This document shows positions 25,344-34,185 of a stretch of DNA of 64,000 nt, piece by piece. Position numbers and translations under genes: made by a program. Below the pieces are notes generated by a model that searched no databases, was not told the origin of the DNA, and worked only from the letters and a program-made list of their open reading frames with translations. Source of the DNA: an uncultured Roseibium sp. GTDB taxonomy: Bacteria > Pseudomonadota > Alphaproteobacteria > Rhizobiales > Stappiaceae. The stretch is from contig NZ_CANLVF010000001.1 of assembly GCF_947494555.1 (NCBI RefSeq), positions 186,001-250,000 of the forward strand, given 5' to 3'. Position 1 is the stretch's first letter. Each line of letters begins with the position of its first letter.

Positions 25344-25769
25344 GTGGAGCTGCGCGGAAAAACCAAGCTGAGCTTCAAGTTCATCATCCAGGTGGACACT
25401 CTGTGCCATCGGCTTGATGGGTTTATTGAAATGGCCGCGCGGGCCGGCTGTAACCTGGTTTTCATCGGGCTTGAAAACATCGATCCGGACGTTCCAATTG
25501 CCGCCAAGAAACGCCAGATCAAGATCTGGGAATACCGGAAAATGCTGCAAACCTGGAAGGATGTCGGCGTCGTTACCTATGCCGGTTACATTCTCGGATT
25601 TCCGGATGACACGCCGGAAAAGATCAGCCGCAACATCGAAATTATCAAAAGGGAACCGCCGCTCGATCTGATTGAATTCTTTGAAGAATCCATCCCGAAT
25701 ACCTATGGGGCACCGGTTGCCAAGACGCAGCAGGAAGATCCTGCAAAGCTCAAGGTCCGGGCCGGGTAA
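25344..25769 (+). pseudogene. Fragment of a B12-binding-type radical SAM protein
   Basis: Directly after the araC stop, a frame without a plausible start encodes about 140 residues: FKFIIQVDTLCHRLDGFIEM, CNLVFIGLENIDPDVP, KRQIKIWEYRKMLQTWKDVG and VVTYAGYILGFPDDTPEKI. These match the middle to late radical SAM barrel of B12-domain radical SAM proteins, where LVFIGLE and YAGYILGFPxDT are hallmark segments. The N-terminal cobalamin domain and the CxxxCxxC cluster motif are missing, and the normal C-terminal domain is absent after EFF. It is best read as a gene relic left by deletion. Confidence 0.72.
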
Positions 25770-25912
25770 CGTTCGATAGCCCTGTCTATCGACGTACCCG
25801 CGCCGGCTTTGACGTTCCCCCACCGAAAGTTTGCCTTTGGATATGGCACGAACTGTCTGCACGGCGTTATCGAGAGGCGCAGGCTTTTGTATCTGCGTGC
25901 CGTTTGCGTGGT

Positions 25913-26683
25913 TCACGCATCCGTGCCAAGGCCACCTAGCTGCTGCTTCTCTTCCTCCGGTTCCAGCGGGTCGCCAAATCCCGACGTCGCAAGCCATGTT
26001 TCCAGAGCTTCCAGCGAGGAGGCCGGTGCAAAGTTGGCGGACTGTTCCGTGTTGGCCGCGATTGCGATCTTCGGATGCCAGGCATCACCCACATGACAGG
26101 CGACCGATACGATCGAAGGTCCGTTGACGGCTTCATAGTCGAATTCCCGGCAAAGCGTGTTGTCCGCATCGACGAACGAAGCGATCACATTGAGCGTTGC
26201 GCCGGAGCCGAGAACGGCACTGCTGCCTGATTCAATGCTGGAAAGGGCGACTGCGATTTCCGGGTCAGCCAGAGCGGTAATCCCGAATGGCGGATTGATT
26301 TTTGAACCGCCGAACGGTCCGATCGCCATTCCGGCCGCAAGACCGGCCACAAGCGTAATGGATGCCGCGATTGCCGTCGGCCACTGACGTATCCAGTTTC
26401 GGCGCGCAAACCGAACCACATTGTCCTGACCGGGGGCTTCAGGTTCTGCTCCGTCCGTGCCAAGCATCGAAGAAATCCGCTCAGCAAGTGCGTCCGGTAT
26501 CGGCGGCAGCTCTGCCGCCGCCGTTTTTAGCTGGCTCGCGGTTTCCTTGAACATACGGATTTTCTGCCGGATTGTTTCGTCCGCCTCCGCGGCGATCTCA
26601 ACCTTCCTTGCATCTGCATCCGACAACTGGCCATCCGCATAGGCCATGATGATTTCATCTGTCATATTTGTTTCATCCATCAT
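25913..26683 (-). CDS. Anti-sigma factor for the adjacent ECF sigma factor
   Basis: The 256-residue protein has an N-terminal cytoplasmic anti-sigma-like domain (EIIMAYADGQLSDADARKVEIAAEADETIRQKI), one membrane segment (TAIAASITLVAGLAAGMAIG, about residues 102-121) and a periplasmic domain. It follows the ECF sigma gene by 34 bases in the same direction, the standard order for a sigma/anti-sigma pair. The ATG at 26683 is used here; ATG 26665 is an alternative. There is no zinc-binding HxxxCxxC motif, so it is not a ZAS-type sensor. The signal is presumably an envelope state. Confidence 0.82.
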   Translation of the reverse strand: MMDETNMTDEIIMAYADGQLSDADARKVEIAAEADETIRQKIRMFKETASQLKTAAAELPPIPDALAERISSMLGTDGAEPEAPGQDNVVRFARRNWIRQWPTAIAASITLVAGLAAGMAIGPFGGSKINPPFGITALADPEIAVALSSIESGSSAVLGSGATLNVIASFVDADNTLCREFDYEAVNGPSIVSVACHVGDAWHPKIAIAANTEQSANFAPASSLEALETWLATSGFGDPLEPEEEKQQLGGLGTDA

Positions 26684-26717
26684 TTGTCTCGTCCTGTGCG
26701 GAATACGTTTGTGAAAC

Positions 26718-27206
26718 TCATTTTATTCCGGTTTTCGCCGCAATTGCCGTACGCGCCCTCGAAAGCCGGCTCATAATCGTGCCTTTCGGTATTTCGAGGA
26801 TGTCTGCCGCCTCCGCGTAGCTCAGCTCTTCAAAGCAGACAAGAACAACCACTTCGCGCTGCTCCAGTGGCAGTTTTTCAACCGCCTCCAGGACATTTGC
26901 AACCATCAGCCTGGTATCACCCTTGTGATTGTCCTGGCCCGCAAGGTCGGGTTCGTCGTGTATGTCCAGTTCCTGTCCACGGACCTTTTGCTTGCGTGTC
27001 ATGTCGATCCAGGCGTTCTTGAGTATGCGGAACAGCCAGGATTCGATCCGGGAGGCAGGGTCGTAGCTGTTTCTTGCCACAAGTGCGCGCTCGACCGTGA
27101 TTTGGACAAGGTCGTCGGCCACATGTGCTGTGCGGCAAAGCGAAAGCGCAAATCGTCTCAAGTTCGGCAGTTTTTCGGTTAGGGCAGTATGAAAACAATC
27201 TGGCAT
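26718..27206 (-). CDS. RNA polymerase ECF sigma factor
   Basis: The 162-residue protein has region 2 (LPNLRRFALSLCRTAHVADDLVQITVERALVAR... SWLFRILKNAWIDMTRK) and region 4 (LEAVEKLPLEQREVVVLVCFEELSYAEAADILEIPKGTIMSRLSRART), as in group IV sigma-70 factors of the RpoE/EcfG-like size class. It is transcribed divergently from the subtilase gene and ahead of its own anti-sigma gene. Autoregulation and control of the protease through ECF-type promoters in the 27207-27330 gap are likely. Confidence 0.92.
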   Translation of the reverse strand: MPDCFHTALTEKLPNLRRFALSLCRTAHVADDLVQITVERALVARNSYDPASRIESWLFRILKNAWIDMTRKQKVRGQELDIHDEPDLAGQDNHKGDTRLMVANVLEAVEKLPLEQREVVVLVCFEELSYAEAADILEIPKGTIMSRLSRARTAIAAKTGIK

Positions 27207-27237
27207 CCGACAACCTTCTGGAAATCAAGCGCCCGAC

Positions 27238-27263
27238 GGAATTTTCAGGCCGCTCATACGTAA
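27238..27263 (+). promoter_or_regulatory. Putative ECF-type promoter for the subtilase gene
   Basis: GGAATT at 27238-27243 is followed after 15 bases by CGTAA at 27259-27263. This resembles the GGAA(T/C)-N15/16-CGT pattern of ECF-dependent promoters. It lies about 68 bases before the ATG of the secreted subtilase and next to the divergent ECF sigma gene. A second GGAATA at 27270-27275 has no convincing -10 partner. Confidence 0.38.
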
Positions 27264-27330
27264 TCGACAGGAATACGCATGACGCAATGGTTTATTCCCA
27301 AAAAAAAGCGTGCGCTTGAAAGGACCTAAA

Positions 27331-28773
27331 ATGATCCGGTTGATCGCGTTGAGTTTCGCATTCTTTCTTGTCCTGCCGATGGTGGGCCAGGAAACATTTC
27401 AAAAACTGCATTTTATGTCAGCGGTCGCAGACGAGGACGACGGCGATTCTGACTCCGACAACGACAATGACAATGACAATGACAATGACAACGATGACAG
27501 TGACAGCGATTCTGGTGCCGGGCAAGGCGGACAGGGTGGCAATCAGGGAGCTCGTGAAAATCCCCGGCAGCAATCCGGTCGGTCCGGCAGCGGTGGATCG
27601 GGTGGAGGAACAATTTTTGCGCCCTTGAGGCGGCTGTTTGGCGAACGGGAACGTCAGGCTCCTCAACCCCGCAGGGCAGCGGCACCGCCTGTCCTTTTCG
27701 TGGCGGGCGAAATTATCGTGCTGAACATAAACTCCGAAGACCTTCAAAGTCTTTTGAACGAGGGCTACAGCATCCTTGAGGAACGCGCCGTCGGCGGTGG
27801 GCAAATCTACTATCGCCTGGCGGTTCCCGATGGATTGCCCTTGCCGGATGCTCGCGACGCGGTTCGCTCGCTCCCGTCCGGCCAGGACACGGACTTTAAT
27901 CATTACTACCGACCGGAGCGCGGAGACGCGAACTGCATCGGGGAAAATTGTGCCGCCTACGAGCTCGTGAGCTGGCCCTACAGCGTGCAGGAAGCGTCGC
28001 TTTCCTGTGCCGATGTCGGCGCGATCGGCATGATCGATACGGGAATCAATGAAAAGCATCCGGTCTTCAATGGCGCAGACATGACCGTCATTCGTCTGGC
28101 GGATCATGAGCTTCCTGCATCAAAAGCCAGCCACGGAACCGCAATAGCCGCATTGATTGTCGGACAACCGGAATCGAGAGTGCGTGGATTGCTGCCACAT
28201 GCGCGGCTGGTGGCGGTTGATGCTTTCCACCGCTCGGGCCGTGATGAGCGTGCTGATGCCTTTACACTGGTCGAAGCGCTTTACACGCTCGCAGCCGAAG
28301 ATGTCTCCGTCATCAATCTCAGTCTCGCCGGGCCGCAAAACAGCGTCGTGGAAGCCGCGCTTGGCGATCTTGCCTCGCGGCAGGGAATTGCCATTGCAGC
28401 GGCGGCTGGAAATGGCGGACCGCGGTCAGAACCGGTTTATCCCGCAGCCTACGAAGAAGTGCTGGCCGTCACGGCTGTCGACCGCAACAAACGCGTCTAC
28501 CGGCGGGCCAATCGTGGCGGTTACATCGATCTGGCAGCGCCTGGTGTCAATGTCTGGACCGCCGCGTCGGTCAGGGGGGCAAAGTGGAAAACAGGCACCT
28601 CGTTTGCTGTGCCCTTTGCCACGGCTGCTGTCGCGCTTGTACGGGCAAGGCATCCGGAAAAGTCGCCGGAGGAAGTTTTCCAGAAACTCAAATCGACCGC
28701 GTCCGATCTCGGTGAAACGGGTCACGATCCGGTCTACGGATCGGGCCTGCTGCAGGCGAACAATCTGTGCTGA
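27331..28773 (+). CDS. Secreted S8 (subtilisin-like) serine protease with Asp/Asn-rich linker
   Basis: The 480-residue protein has a signal-like N-terminus (LIALSFAFFLVLPMVGQ), an Asp/Asn-rich stretch at residues 34-61, a Gly/Ser/Gln-rich linker, a hydrophobic pro-region (VLFVAGEIIVLNINSEDLQSLL, about 121-142) and an S8 domain. The catalytic triad is D236 (GMIDTGIN), H268 (ASHGTAIAA) and S424 (GTSFAVPFA), with N361 in AAGNGG as oxyanion residue. The ATG at 27331 follows AGGA; the GTG at 27310 was rejected. It diverges from the ECF sigma/anti-sigma pair, so it may be a regulon member or may process the anti-sigma factor. The acidic stretch could bind calcium. Confidence 0.9.
   Translation: MIRLIALSFAFFLVLPMVGQETFQKLHFMSAVADEDDGDSDSDNDNDNDNDNDNDDSDSDSGAGQGGQGGNQGARENPRQQSGRSGSGGSGGGTIFAPLRRLFGERERQAPQPRRAAAPPVLFVAGEIIVLNINSEDLQSLLNEGYSILEERAVGGGQIYYRLAVPDGLPLPDARDAVRSLPSGQDTDFNHYYRPERGDANCIGENCAAYELVSWPYSVQEASLSCADVGAIGMIDTGINEKHPVFNGADMTVIRLADHELPASKASHGTAIAALIVGQPESRVRGLLPHARLVAVDAFHRSGRDERADAFTLVEALYTLAAEDVSVINLSLAGPQNSVVEAALGDLASRQGIAIAAAAGNGGPRSEPVYPAAYEEVLAVTAVDRNKRVYRRANRGGYIDLAAPGVNVWTAASVRGAKWKTGTSFAVPFATAAVALVRARHPEKSPEEVFQKLKSTASDLGETGHDPVYGSGLLQANNLC
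27457..27492 (+). repeat. In-frame hexanucleotide repeat GACAAY x6
   Basis: Six tandem copies of GACAAC/GACAAT occur inside the protease gene and encode alternating Asp-Asn. Because the unit is six bases, slippage would change linker length without a frameshift. Confidence 0.85.
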
Positions 28774-28780
28774 AAAGATG

Positions 28781-28806
28781 AAGGGAGCGACAAAGGCGCT
28801 CCCTTT
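28781..28806 (+). terminator. Terminator hairpin after the S8 protease gene
   Basis: A 9-bp stem (AAGGGAGCG 28781-28789 with CGCTCCCTT 28797-28805) with a 7-base loop lies 8 bases after the protease stop. It is followed by a short pyrimidine-rich tail (TTTCCTCTC), a weak U tract. Confidence 0.65.
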
Positions 28807-28844
28807 CCTCTCACTATAACAACGGTCACCGGCAGATTACTTGA

Positions 28845-30374
28845 TCATTCGGTCGGTCTGGCAGCAATAACAACAAGCGTGACATCTCGGCTCTTCAAAT
28901 AGGTCGCAAGGCCTGCCTCCAGTCTATCGTCGTTGTGAATGCCGTCGTCCTGCAGGATGAGCATGCGCGGATCCCTGAGGAGGGCACGTGCGACGCGGAT
29001 CCTGAACTGCTCGATTTCGGGGATTTTTTGTGCTTCGGCGGGAACCCGGTCGGCATCGAAATCCAGGATGGTGTCGAATTCTCCTAAGTCCTTTTCCGGA
29101 AGGTCCACTCGGGCACCCAGGAACGCGGCAGGACGTCTTGCCTGATATGCGGGAATGCCATTAACGGGAGAGACGAGCGCCACTCTGCGCCATAGTTCCT
29201 TGCGGCCGAGGTCCGCGAATGTCAGTCCACCAACCTGAATCTGTTTTTGCGACTGGACTTGTGTCAGGCCACACAGGCTCAGGGCAAGGTGGCGGCGGTC
29301 TTCAAAGCTTGCAATTTGAAGCAAGTTGCTGTTGCCGGGTTCTATTCTCGCCGAAAACAGGTTTCCGGAGGGCAGCTGCAGGGCGTCGATTGTGACTGGC
29401 GTGCTCCAGTCGGGTGACTGCCCAGAAGGCTTTCCAATGGGTGACATGGCATTGATCTCAAACACTTTCCTCAGTTTCTCATGCGCGACCTTGTTGGCTT
29501 CGTAGTATTCCAGCCCAGAGGCGCCGGCTTCCAGCTGGGAAGACAGGAACGCGAAGATCAGGAGAAACAATGCAATCGAGGCCGCATCGGCAATGCCAGC
29601 GACTGCGTAGAGCAGAACGGCGCAAGGAAACGTTGCCCGGCTTATGGCCCGTATCACCCCGGACCAGGTTGCGCGGGTTACAAGAAGACGGCAAACCTCG
29701 ACACTTTTCCCTCCGAGCCTTGTGAGGAGCGGGGAGAGTTTTCCGTGCAACAGAAGCGGCAGGCGATCGGGCAGCGCCTTTCCGAGCAGAATTGCAATCC
29801 CTCCTCGACGCTGACGTGATTGCCTGATGCTCTTTCTCAATGGGCGCAGCGCGAGCGCAAGACCCAGAAACCAGACGGACACGCAGACTGCGAGCGGCAG
29901 CAAGAAGCCGATTTCGAGAAAGACGATCCAGGCTGTCAGTGTGGCAAGTGTTGCCGCGAGCGTAACGAGCGCCAGAAGTCCTTTGGACAACCAAAGCTTG
30001 ATGGCACCAAGATCATTTACAAGTCTGGTGAGCGACAGGCCTATCGGCGGTGATTTGCCGTCGAAAGGAAGAAGCAATGCATGCCTGGCATAGGCCATCC
30101 TGACATCGTGCACATAGGAGAGGGCGAAGTGCTCAGCCGCCCGGTTCTGGATGACAAAAGCGCCGAGCGCGACAAGCGCCGCAACGCCAAGGGCCGGTAG
30201 AACCGGAATGCCGTAGACATGGGCTTCACCGGTCAGCAACGCGGCCGAGCTGGTTGAAAGGGCAATGGTACCGAGCGTCTGGGCGATGCCGATCAATATC
30301 AGCGCGGTACAGACGATGCCTCGCCGGGCATTCCACAAAGGTGGAAGGCCCGGTTGCGTGGTCTGAGGGAACAT
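28845..30374 (-). CDS. ABC exporter-like protein with degenerate nucleotide-binding domain
   Basis: The 509-residue protein has the layout of a half-size ABC exporter: membrane segments around residues 18-45, 57-76, 131-176 and 245-282, then an ABC-like domain from about 330. The order of secondary elements survives, and VARALLRDPRMLIL is unmistakable, but every nucleotide motif is lost. The Walker A position reads EPGNSNLLQ (345-353) with no GKS/T. The signature reads PEIEQFRIR (452-460) instead of LSGGQ. Walker B reads LILQDDG instead of LLLDEP, and the H-loop His is absent (VIAARPTE). The gene starts 1 base after the P-loop NTPase gene ends. It may be a pseudo-ATPase transporter or a membrane scaffold. 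Confidence 0.82.
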   Translation of the reverse strand: MFPQTTQPGLPPLWNARRGIVCTALILIGIAQTLGTIALSTSSAALLTGEAHVYGIPVLPALGVAALVALGAFVIQNRAAEHFALSYVHDVRMAYARHALLLPFDGKSPPIGLSLTRLVNDLGAIKLWLSKGLLALVTLAATLATLTAWIVFLEIGFLLPLAVCVSVWFLGLALALRPLRKSIRQSRQRRGGIAILLGKALPDRLPLLLHGKLSPLLTRLGGKSVEVCRLLVTRATWSGVIRAISRATFPCAVLLYAVAGIADAASIALFLLIFAFLSSQLEAGASGLEYYEANKVAHEKLRKVFEINAMSPIGKPSGQSPDWSTPVTIDALQLPSGNLFSARIEPGNSNLLQIASFEDRRHLALSLCGLTQVQSQKQIQVGGLTFADLGRKELWRRVALVSPVNGIPAYQARRPAAFLGARVDLPEKDLGEFDTILDFDADRVPAEAQKIPEIEQFRIRVARALLRDPRMLILQDDGIHNDDRLEAGLATYLKSRDVTLVVIAARPTE

Positions 30375-30375
30375 A

Positions 30376-31446
30376 TCATTGTGCCGCTGCTAGCCGGCCC
30401 GACAACGTATGCTCCATGATCGTGGATACGGTCGCAGGGTGTTGAAGGTCGGCCAGCGAGAAAGCCGGCACATCCACGTTCACGATGGCTTCACGCACGG
30501 CAAGCGGCGAGCGCATTACGGCTCCGGAAAGTCCCAGGACCTGATAGCCAAGTTTTTCCAGGCTGTGCACACCGGCCACGGCCCCGAGGGCATCTCCCGC
30601 TGCGAAGACGACGCCATCAAAGAGGGAATGCATCAAAGGACTTGCAGCAACCTGCCGGGTTTCTTCCTGGAACAGCCCATCGGCGATTTCAACGACCGCA
30701 ACGTCACAGTCCGACCTATGAAGCGTGCGCAAGAGGTTCCGTGTTGTCCCGACAATGGTATCGAGCGGTGTGCCGAAGGTCGTCGCCAGTCCTCCGTCGG
30801 TGAAATCAAGTACCTGTGTGGCGCCGGAATCATGCATCAGCCACGGGTCGCCGCCGGCAGCTGTTCCAGTCACCTTGAGTGCACCGACCTTGTAGCCGCT
30901 TAGGGCAAACCCCCGCACAAGAGAGGCTGCGGTGGCCGTCTTGCCGGCATTCATGGATGTTCCGAAAACACCGAAGACGGCGGCCGGCATCTGGCAGGCG
31001 ATCGTGGGAAGAGCAAACTCCTTGAGGTTGACCGCTTTACCGTCCGATCGGGACAGAACGCCGACAGGTTCGATTGTGGTCGGGCCTGTAAGCCGGTCGT
31101 GCCAGGATACCGCTTTGGCGGCAATGCCGCCGGCCGCCACCATGTGACAGGCTTCCAGGCTTTCCGGCACGTAGGCTTCATATTGATCCGGGGCATATCT
31201 GTTGCCGAATGCAAGCAGCACTTCGTCACCCTCGTGCAACGTAGCTTTTCGACCGTTTGGGAGTTCGATCCGTTTGTGCGAGCCAAGTGCTTGAACACGC
31301 GCCAAAACCAGATCGCCTGGCTGCGGTTTGCAGGACTTGGTGATGATATGTGTGCATTCGGCGAAATTGACACGGCGCACCGCATAAGAGCGTTTGGCAG
31401 CGGTCAGGCGGAAAGAAGCGATCGGTTCCATATCTGTTACTCTCAT
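30376..31446 (-). CDS. P-loop NTPase of unknown function
   Basis: The 356-residue protein has an N-terminal beta-rich domain (about 1-130, including GDLVLARVQALGSHKRIELPNGR). A MobB/BioD-like P-loop domain follows, with Walker A GTSMNAGKT at 162-170, GYKVGALKVTGTA, CDVAVVEIADGLFQEET as probable Walker B region, and AVAGVHSLEKLGYQVLGLSG. Such folds use ATP or GTP in cofactor synthesis or as switch proteins; I cannot name the family. The gene is immediately upstream of the degenerate ABC protein gene, so the pair is translationally coupled. ATG 31431 (residue 6) has a better upstream GAGAG and may be the true start. Confidence 0.75.
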   Translation of the reverse strand: MRVTDMEPIASFRLTAAKRSYAVRRVNFAECTHIITKSCKPQPGDLVLARVQALGSHKRIELPNGRKATLHEGDEVLLAFGNRYAPDQYEAYVPESLEACHMVAAGGIAAKAVSWHDRLTGPTTIEPVGVLSRSDGKAVNLKEFALPTIACQMPAAVFGVFGTSMNAGKTATAASLVRGFALSGYKVGALKVTGTAAGGDPWLMHDSGATQVLDFTDGGLATTFGTPLDTIVGTTRNLLRTLHRSDCDVAVVEIADGLFQEETRQVAASPLMHSLFDGVVFAAGDALGAVAGVHSLEKLGYQVLGLSGAVMRSPLAVREAIVNVDVPAFSLADLQHPATVSTIMEHTLSGRLAAAQ

Positions 31447-31798
31447 CGTTTGTAGTAACCGCTACGGTGCGGTCATGGGGGAAACGGTATGGGGCGAAAA
31501 AAATTCCACTGCGTTCGAGAATTTTTTGTTGCCGGGGACAACAGGGCAACGCTCGCGTTTCATCTCTCAATCGGGGGCGCCAACCAGCCAGGCACCTCTG
31601 AAATGAAAGGTGCTCACAAGAGAGATGTTGCGAATTGCCTGTTGTGTTCGATTTTGCGCTGCAAGCCGCTTCGGGTGTGGTATCGAAGTTTCAAGGAATC
31701 GGCCATTGACCCGTGGCGTGAAATTGCTGTGCTGGAAACGGAATTGAAGGTTTTCAACCGGTGCTGCCTCTGAAGTCGGAATAGAAAGCGAGAGAAAG
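31447..31798. other. Divergent intergenic region upstream of the glycogen operon
   Basis: These 352 bases separate the P-loop NTPase gene (minus) from glgP (plus) and should hold both promoters. A hairpin of GTTGCC and GGCAAC around 31528-31551 is visible. A 94-residue open frame at 31489-31773 has no family resemblance and no ribosome site, and is not called. TTGACC at 31707-31712 is the best -35-like element before glgP but lacks a clear -10. Confidence 0.4.
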
Positions 31799-34177
31799 TT
31801 GACGAATACGACGATTGCCCCCGAAGATCTTCAGGCTTCGGTTTTGAGTCATCTGAAGAAGTCGCTCGGAAAGGATACCGCGAACGCGACGCTTTACGAC
31901 TGGCGAACGTCCTTGTCACTTGCCTTGCGAGACCTTGTGGTCGATCCATGGTTCCAGTCCACCCGCAAAACCTACGAAGCCGCCGGTAAACGTGTCTATT
32001 ATCTCTCGATGGAGTTTTTGATAGGCAGGTTGCTGGAAGATGTGGCGATCAACCTCGGCGCCGAAAGCGCTTCGCGTACCGCTCTTGAAAACCTGGGCCT
32101 TGATTACGATACGGTCGTGCACAATGAACCGGATGCCGCGCTCGGCAATGGTGGACTTGGCCGGTTGGCCGCCTGCTTCCTGGACAGCCTTTCAACGCTC
32201 GGAATTCCCGCGTACGGCTATGGCATACGTTACGAGCACGGGCTGTTCGAGCAGCATTTCGAGGACGGCCGGCAGATTGAAGTGGCGGAAGGTTGGCTGG
32301 CACAGCGCCACACCTGGGAATTCGAACGGCCCGAAGTCACCTATGAGATTGGCTTTGGTGGTTATGTCGACGGGACATGGGTGCCAGCGGAAACAGTGAT
32401 TGCCAACGCATATGACACACCCATCCTCGGCTGGAAGCGCCGATGGGCCAATACTTTGCGGCTCTGGTCCGCGAAGCCAACCATCTTGTTCGATCTTGGC
32501 AGTTTCAATCGCGGCGATCTCGTCGGTGCCGTCGTGCCGGAGGCTTTGGCGCGGGCGATTTCACGCGTTCTCTACCCTGACGATACGACGGAGGCGGGCA
32601 AGGAACTGCGGCTGAAGCAAGAGTATTTTTTCACATCCGCTTCGCTGCAGGATATCGTGCGCCGGTTCAAATCCGAAGGCTACGAGATCGAAACGCTAGC
32701 CGAGCATGTGGCCATACAGCTCAACGACACGCATCCGGCAATCGCAGGGCCGGAGCTTGTCAGGCTCCTGGCCGACGAGCACGGTGTGGAGATTTCGAGG
32801 GCAATCGAGATTGCACGTTCCTGTCTGGCATACACCAATCACACGCTGCTTCCCGAAGCACTTGAGCGCTGGGACCTCGGATTGTTCGCGCGCACGTTGC
32901 CTAGGCACCTTGAAATTATCCAGATCATCGAAGCCGAACACCTGCGCAGTACGGAAAGCCAGGTACGCATAATCGAAGACCATGCCGTGAAGATGGGTGA
33001 GCTGGCCTTTGTCATGGCACACCGCGTCAACGGGGTGTCGGCCTTGCATTCCGAACTTGTCAAAAAGACCGTGTTTTCGGATCTCAACCGCGATTATCCA
33101 GGGCGAATTATAAACCAGACAAACGGGGTCACGCCACGGCGCTGGCTCTACAGCTGCAATCCGCCACTGCGTGACCTGATCATCAGGACCATAGGTGACG
33201 CCTGGGTGGACGATCTTGAACAGCTCAGTCACCTGGAACCCCACATTTCTGATCCGGGTTTCCTCGACGCATTCACGGCGGCGAAACAAAAGAACAAGCA
33301 ACGGCTTGCGCGTTGGCTTGCAGAGCAGGGCGGCCTGCAGATCGATCCGTCGGCAATGTTCGATGTCCAGATCAAGCGTATTCACGAATACAAGCGGCAG
33401 CTGATGAACATTCTGGAGACGATCGCTCACTGGAATGAAATCCGGGATACGCCAAATGGCGACTGGACGCCGAGGCTGAAAATCTTTGGCGGCAAGGCCG
33501 CGCCCGGATACGTGGTTGCCAAGGAGATCATTCATCTGATCAACGATGTGGCGCGGGTCGTAAATGCCGACCCGGTGACCAAAGACCGGCTCAAGGTTGT
33601 CTATCCGGCGAACTATAATGTTTCGATGGCCGAGGTGCTGATCCCTGCCGCAGATCTATCCGAACAGATTTCGACCGCTGGCAAAGAAGCATCGGGTACG
33701 GGAAATATGAAATTCGCGCTGAACGGTGCGTTGACCATCGGAACGCTTGACGGTGCAAATGTTGAAATTCGAGAAAGGGTCGGCGCGGAGAATTTCTTCC
33801 TGTTCGGGCTGACCGCCGAGGAAGTTGTCGAGCGGCGTAGCCAATTCGACTACTCCAGGGCGGCTATTGCCGCGAGCCCCAGGCTTACCCGCGTGCTCAA
33901 TCAAATTGCCGATGGTTTGTTCTCGCCCGGCGATCCGGGCCGTTACCACGGCCTTGTTCGTTTGCTTCACGAACATGACTATTTTCTCGTAACATGCGAC
34001 TTTGAGGATTATTTCGACACGCAGCGGAAGGTCGATACGGCATTTGTCGATCAGAAACGCTGGGCGGAAATGTCGGCGCTGAACACAGCCCGGTCCGGAT
34101 GGTTTTCCTCCGACCGGACCATCAGGGGATATTCGAAAGACATCTGGCAGACACCGTCCCTCCTGGGCAGATCGTGA
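31799..34177 (+). CDS. glgP: Glycogen/maltodextrin phosphorylase
   Basis: The 792-residue enzyme (GT35) releases glucose-1-phosphate from alpha-1,4 glucan ends. It has YYLSMEFLIGRLL, NGGLGRLAACFLDS, NQTNGVTPRRWL, FDVQIKRIHEYKRQLMN and the pyridoxal-phosphate site EASGTGNMKFALNGALTIGTLDGANVE, with K638 as the Schiff-base lysine. The start is TTG at 31799: the frame is open back to 31748 but has no ATG or GTG, and GAGAGAAAG stands just before it. It is the first gene of a seven-gene glycogen operon and lies 8 bases before glgB. Product glucose-1-phosphate can pass to Pgm or GlgC, encoded in the same operon. Confidence 0.96.
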   Translation: MTNTTIAPEDLQASVLSHLKKSLGKDTANATLYDWRTSLSLALRDLVVDPWFQSTRKTYEAAGKRVYYLSMEFLIGRLLEDVAINLGAESASRTALENLGLDYDTVVHNEPDAALGNGGLGRLAACFLDSLSTLGIPAYGYGIRYEHGLFEQHFEDGRQIEVAEGWLAQRHTWEFERPEVTYEIGFGGYVDGTWVPAETVIANAYDTPILGWKRRWANTLRLWSAKPTILFDLGSFNRGDLVGAVVPEALARAISRVLYPDDTTEAGKELRLKQEYFFTSASLQDIVRRFKSEGYEIETLAEHVAIQLNDTHPAIAGPELVRLLADEHGVEISRAIEIARSCLAYTNHTLLPEALERWDLGLFARTLPRHLEIIQIIEAEHLRSTESQVRIIEDHAVKMGELAFVMAHRVNGVSALHSELVKKTVFSDLNRDYPGRIINQTNGVTPRRWLYSCNPPLRDLIIRTIGDAWVDDLEQLSHLEPHISDPGFLDAFTAAKQKNKQRLARWLAEQGGLQIDPSAMFDVQIKRIHEYKRQLMNILETIAHWNEIRDTPNGDWTPRLKIFGGKAAPGYVVAKEIIHLINDVARVVNADPVTKDRLKVVYPANYNVSMAEVLIPAADLSEQISTAGKEASGTGNMKFALNGALTIGTLDGANVEIRERVGAENFFLFGLTAEEVVERRSQFDYSRAAIAASPRLTRVLNQIADGLFSPGDPGRYHGLVRLLHEHDYFLVTCDFEDYFDTQRKVDTAFVDQKRWAEMSALNTARSGWFSSDRTIRGYSKDIWQTPSLLGRS

Positions 34178-34185
34178 GGTAGAAA

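Noticed and set aside
25774..25791. Small hairpin (CGATAG/CTATCG) after the radical SAM relic
   Set aside because: The 6-bp stem has no T tract and its loop starts with C, so neither a terminator nor an ANTAR site is supported.
27457..27492. Short tandem repeats as a possible CRISPR remnant
   Set aside because: Units are six bases without spacers and encode Asp-Asn in frame within the protease gene.
31489..31773. 94-codon open frame upstream of glgP
   Set aside because: No ribosome site, no family resemblance and unusual composition; more likely promoter DNA.
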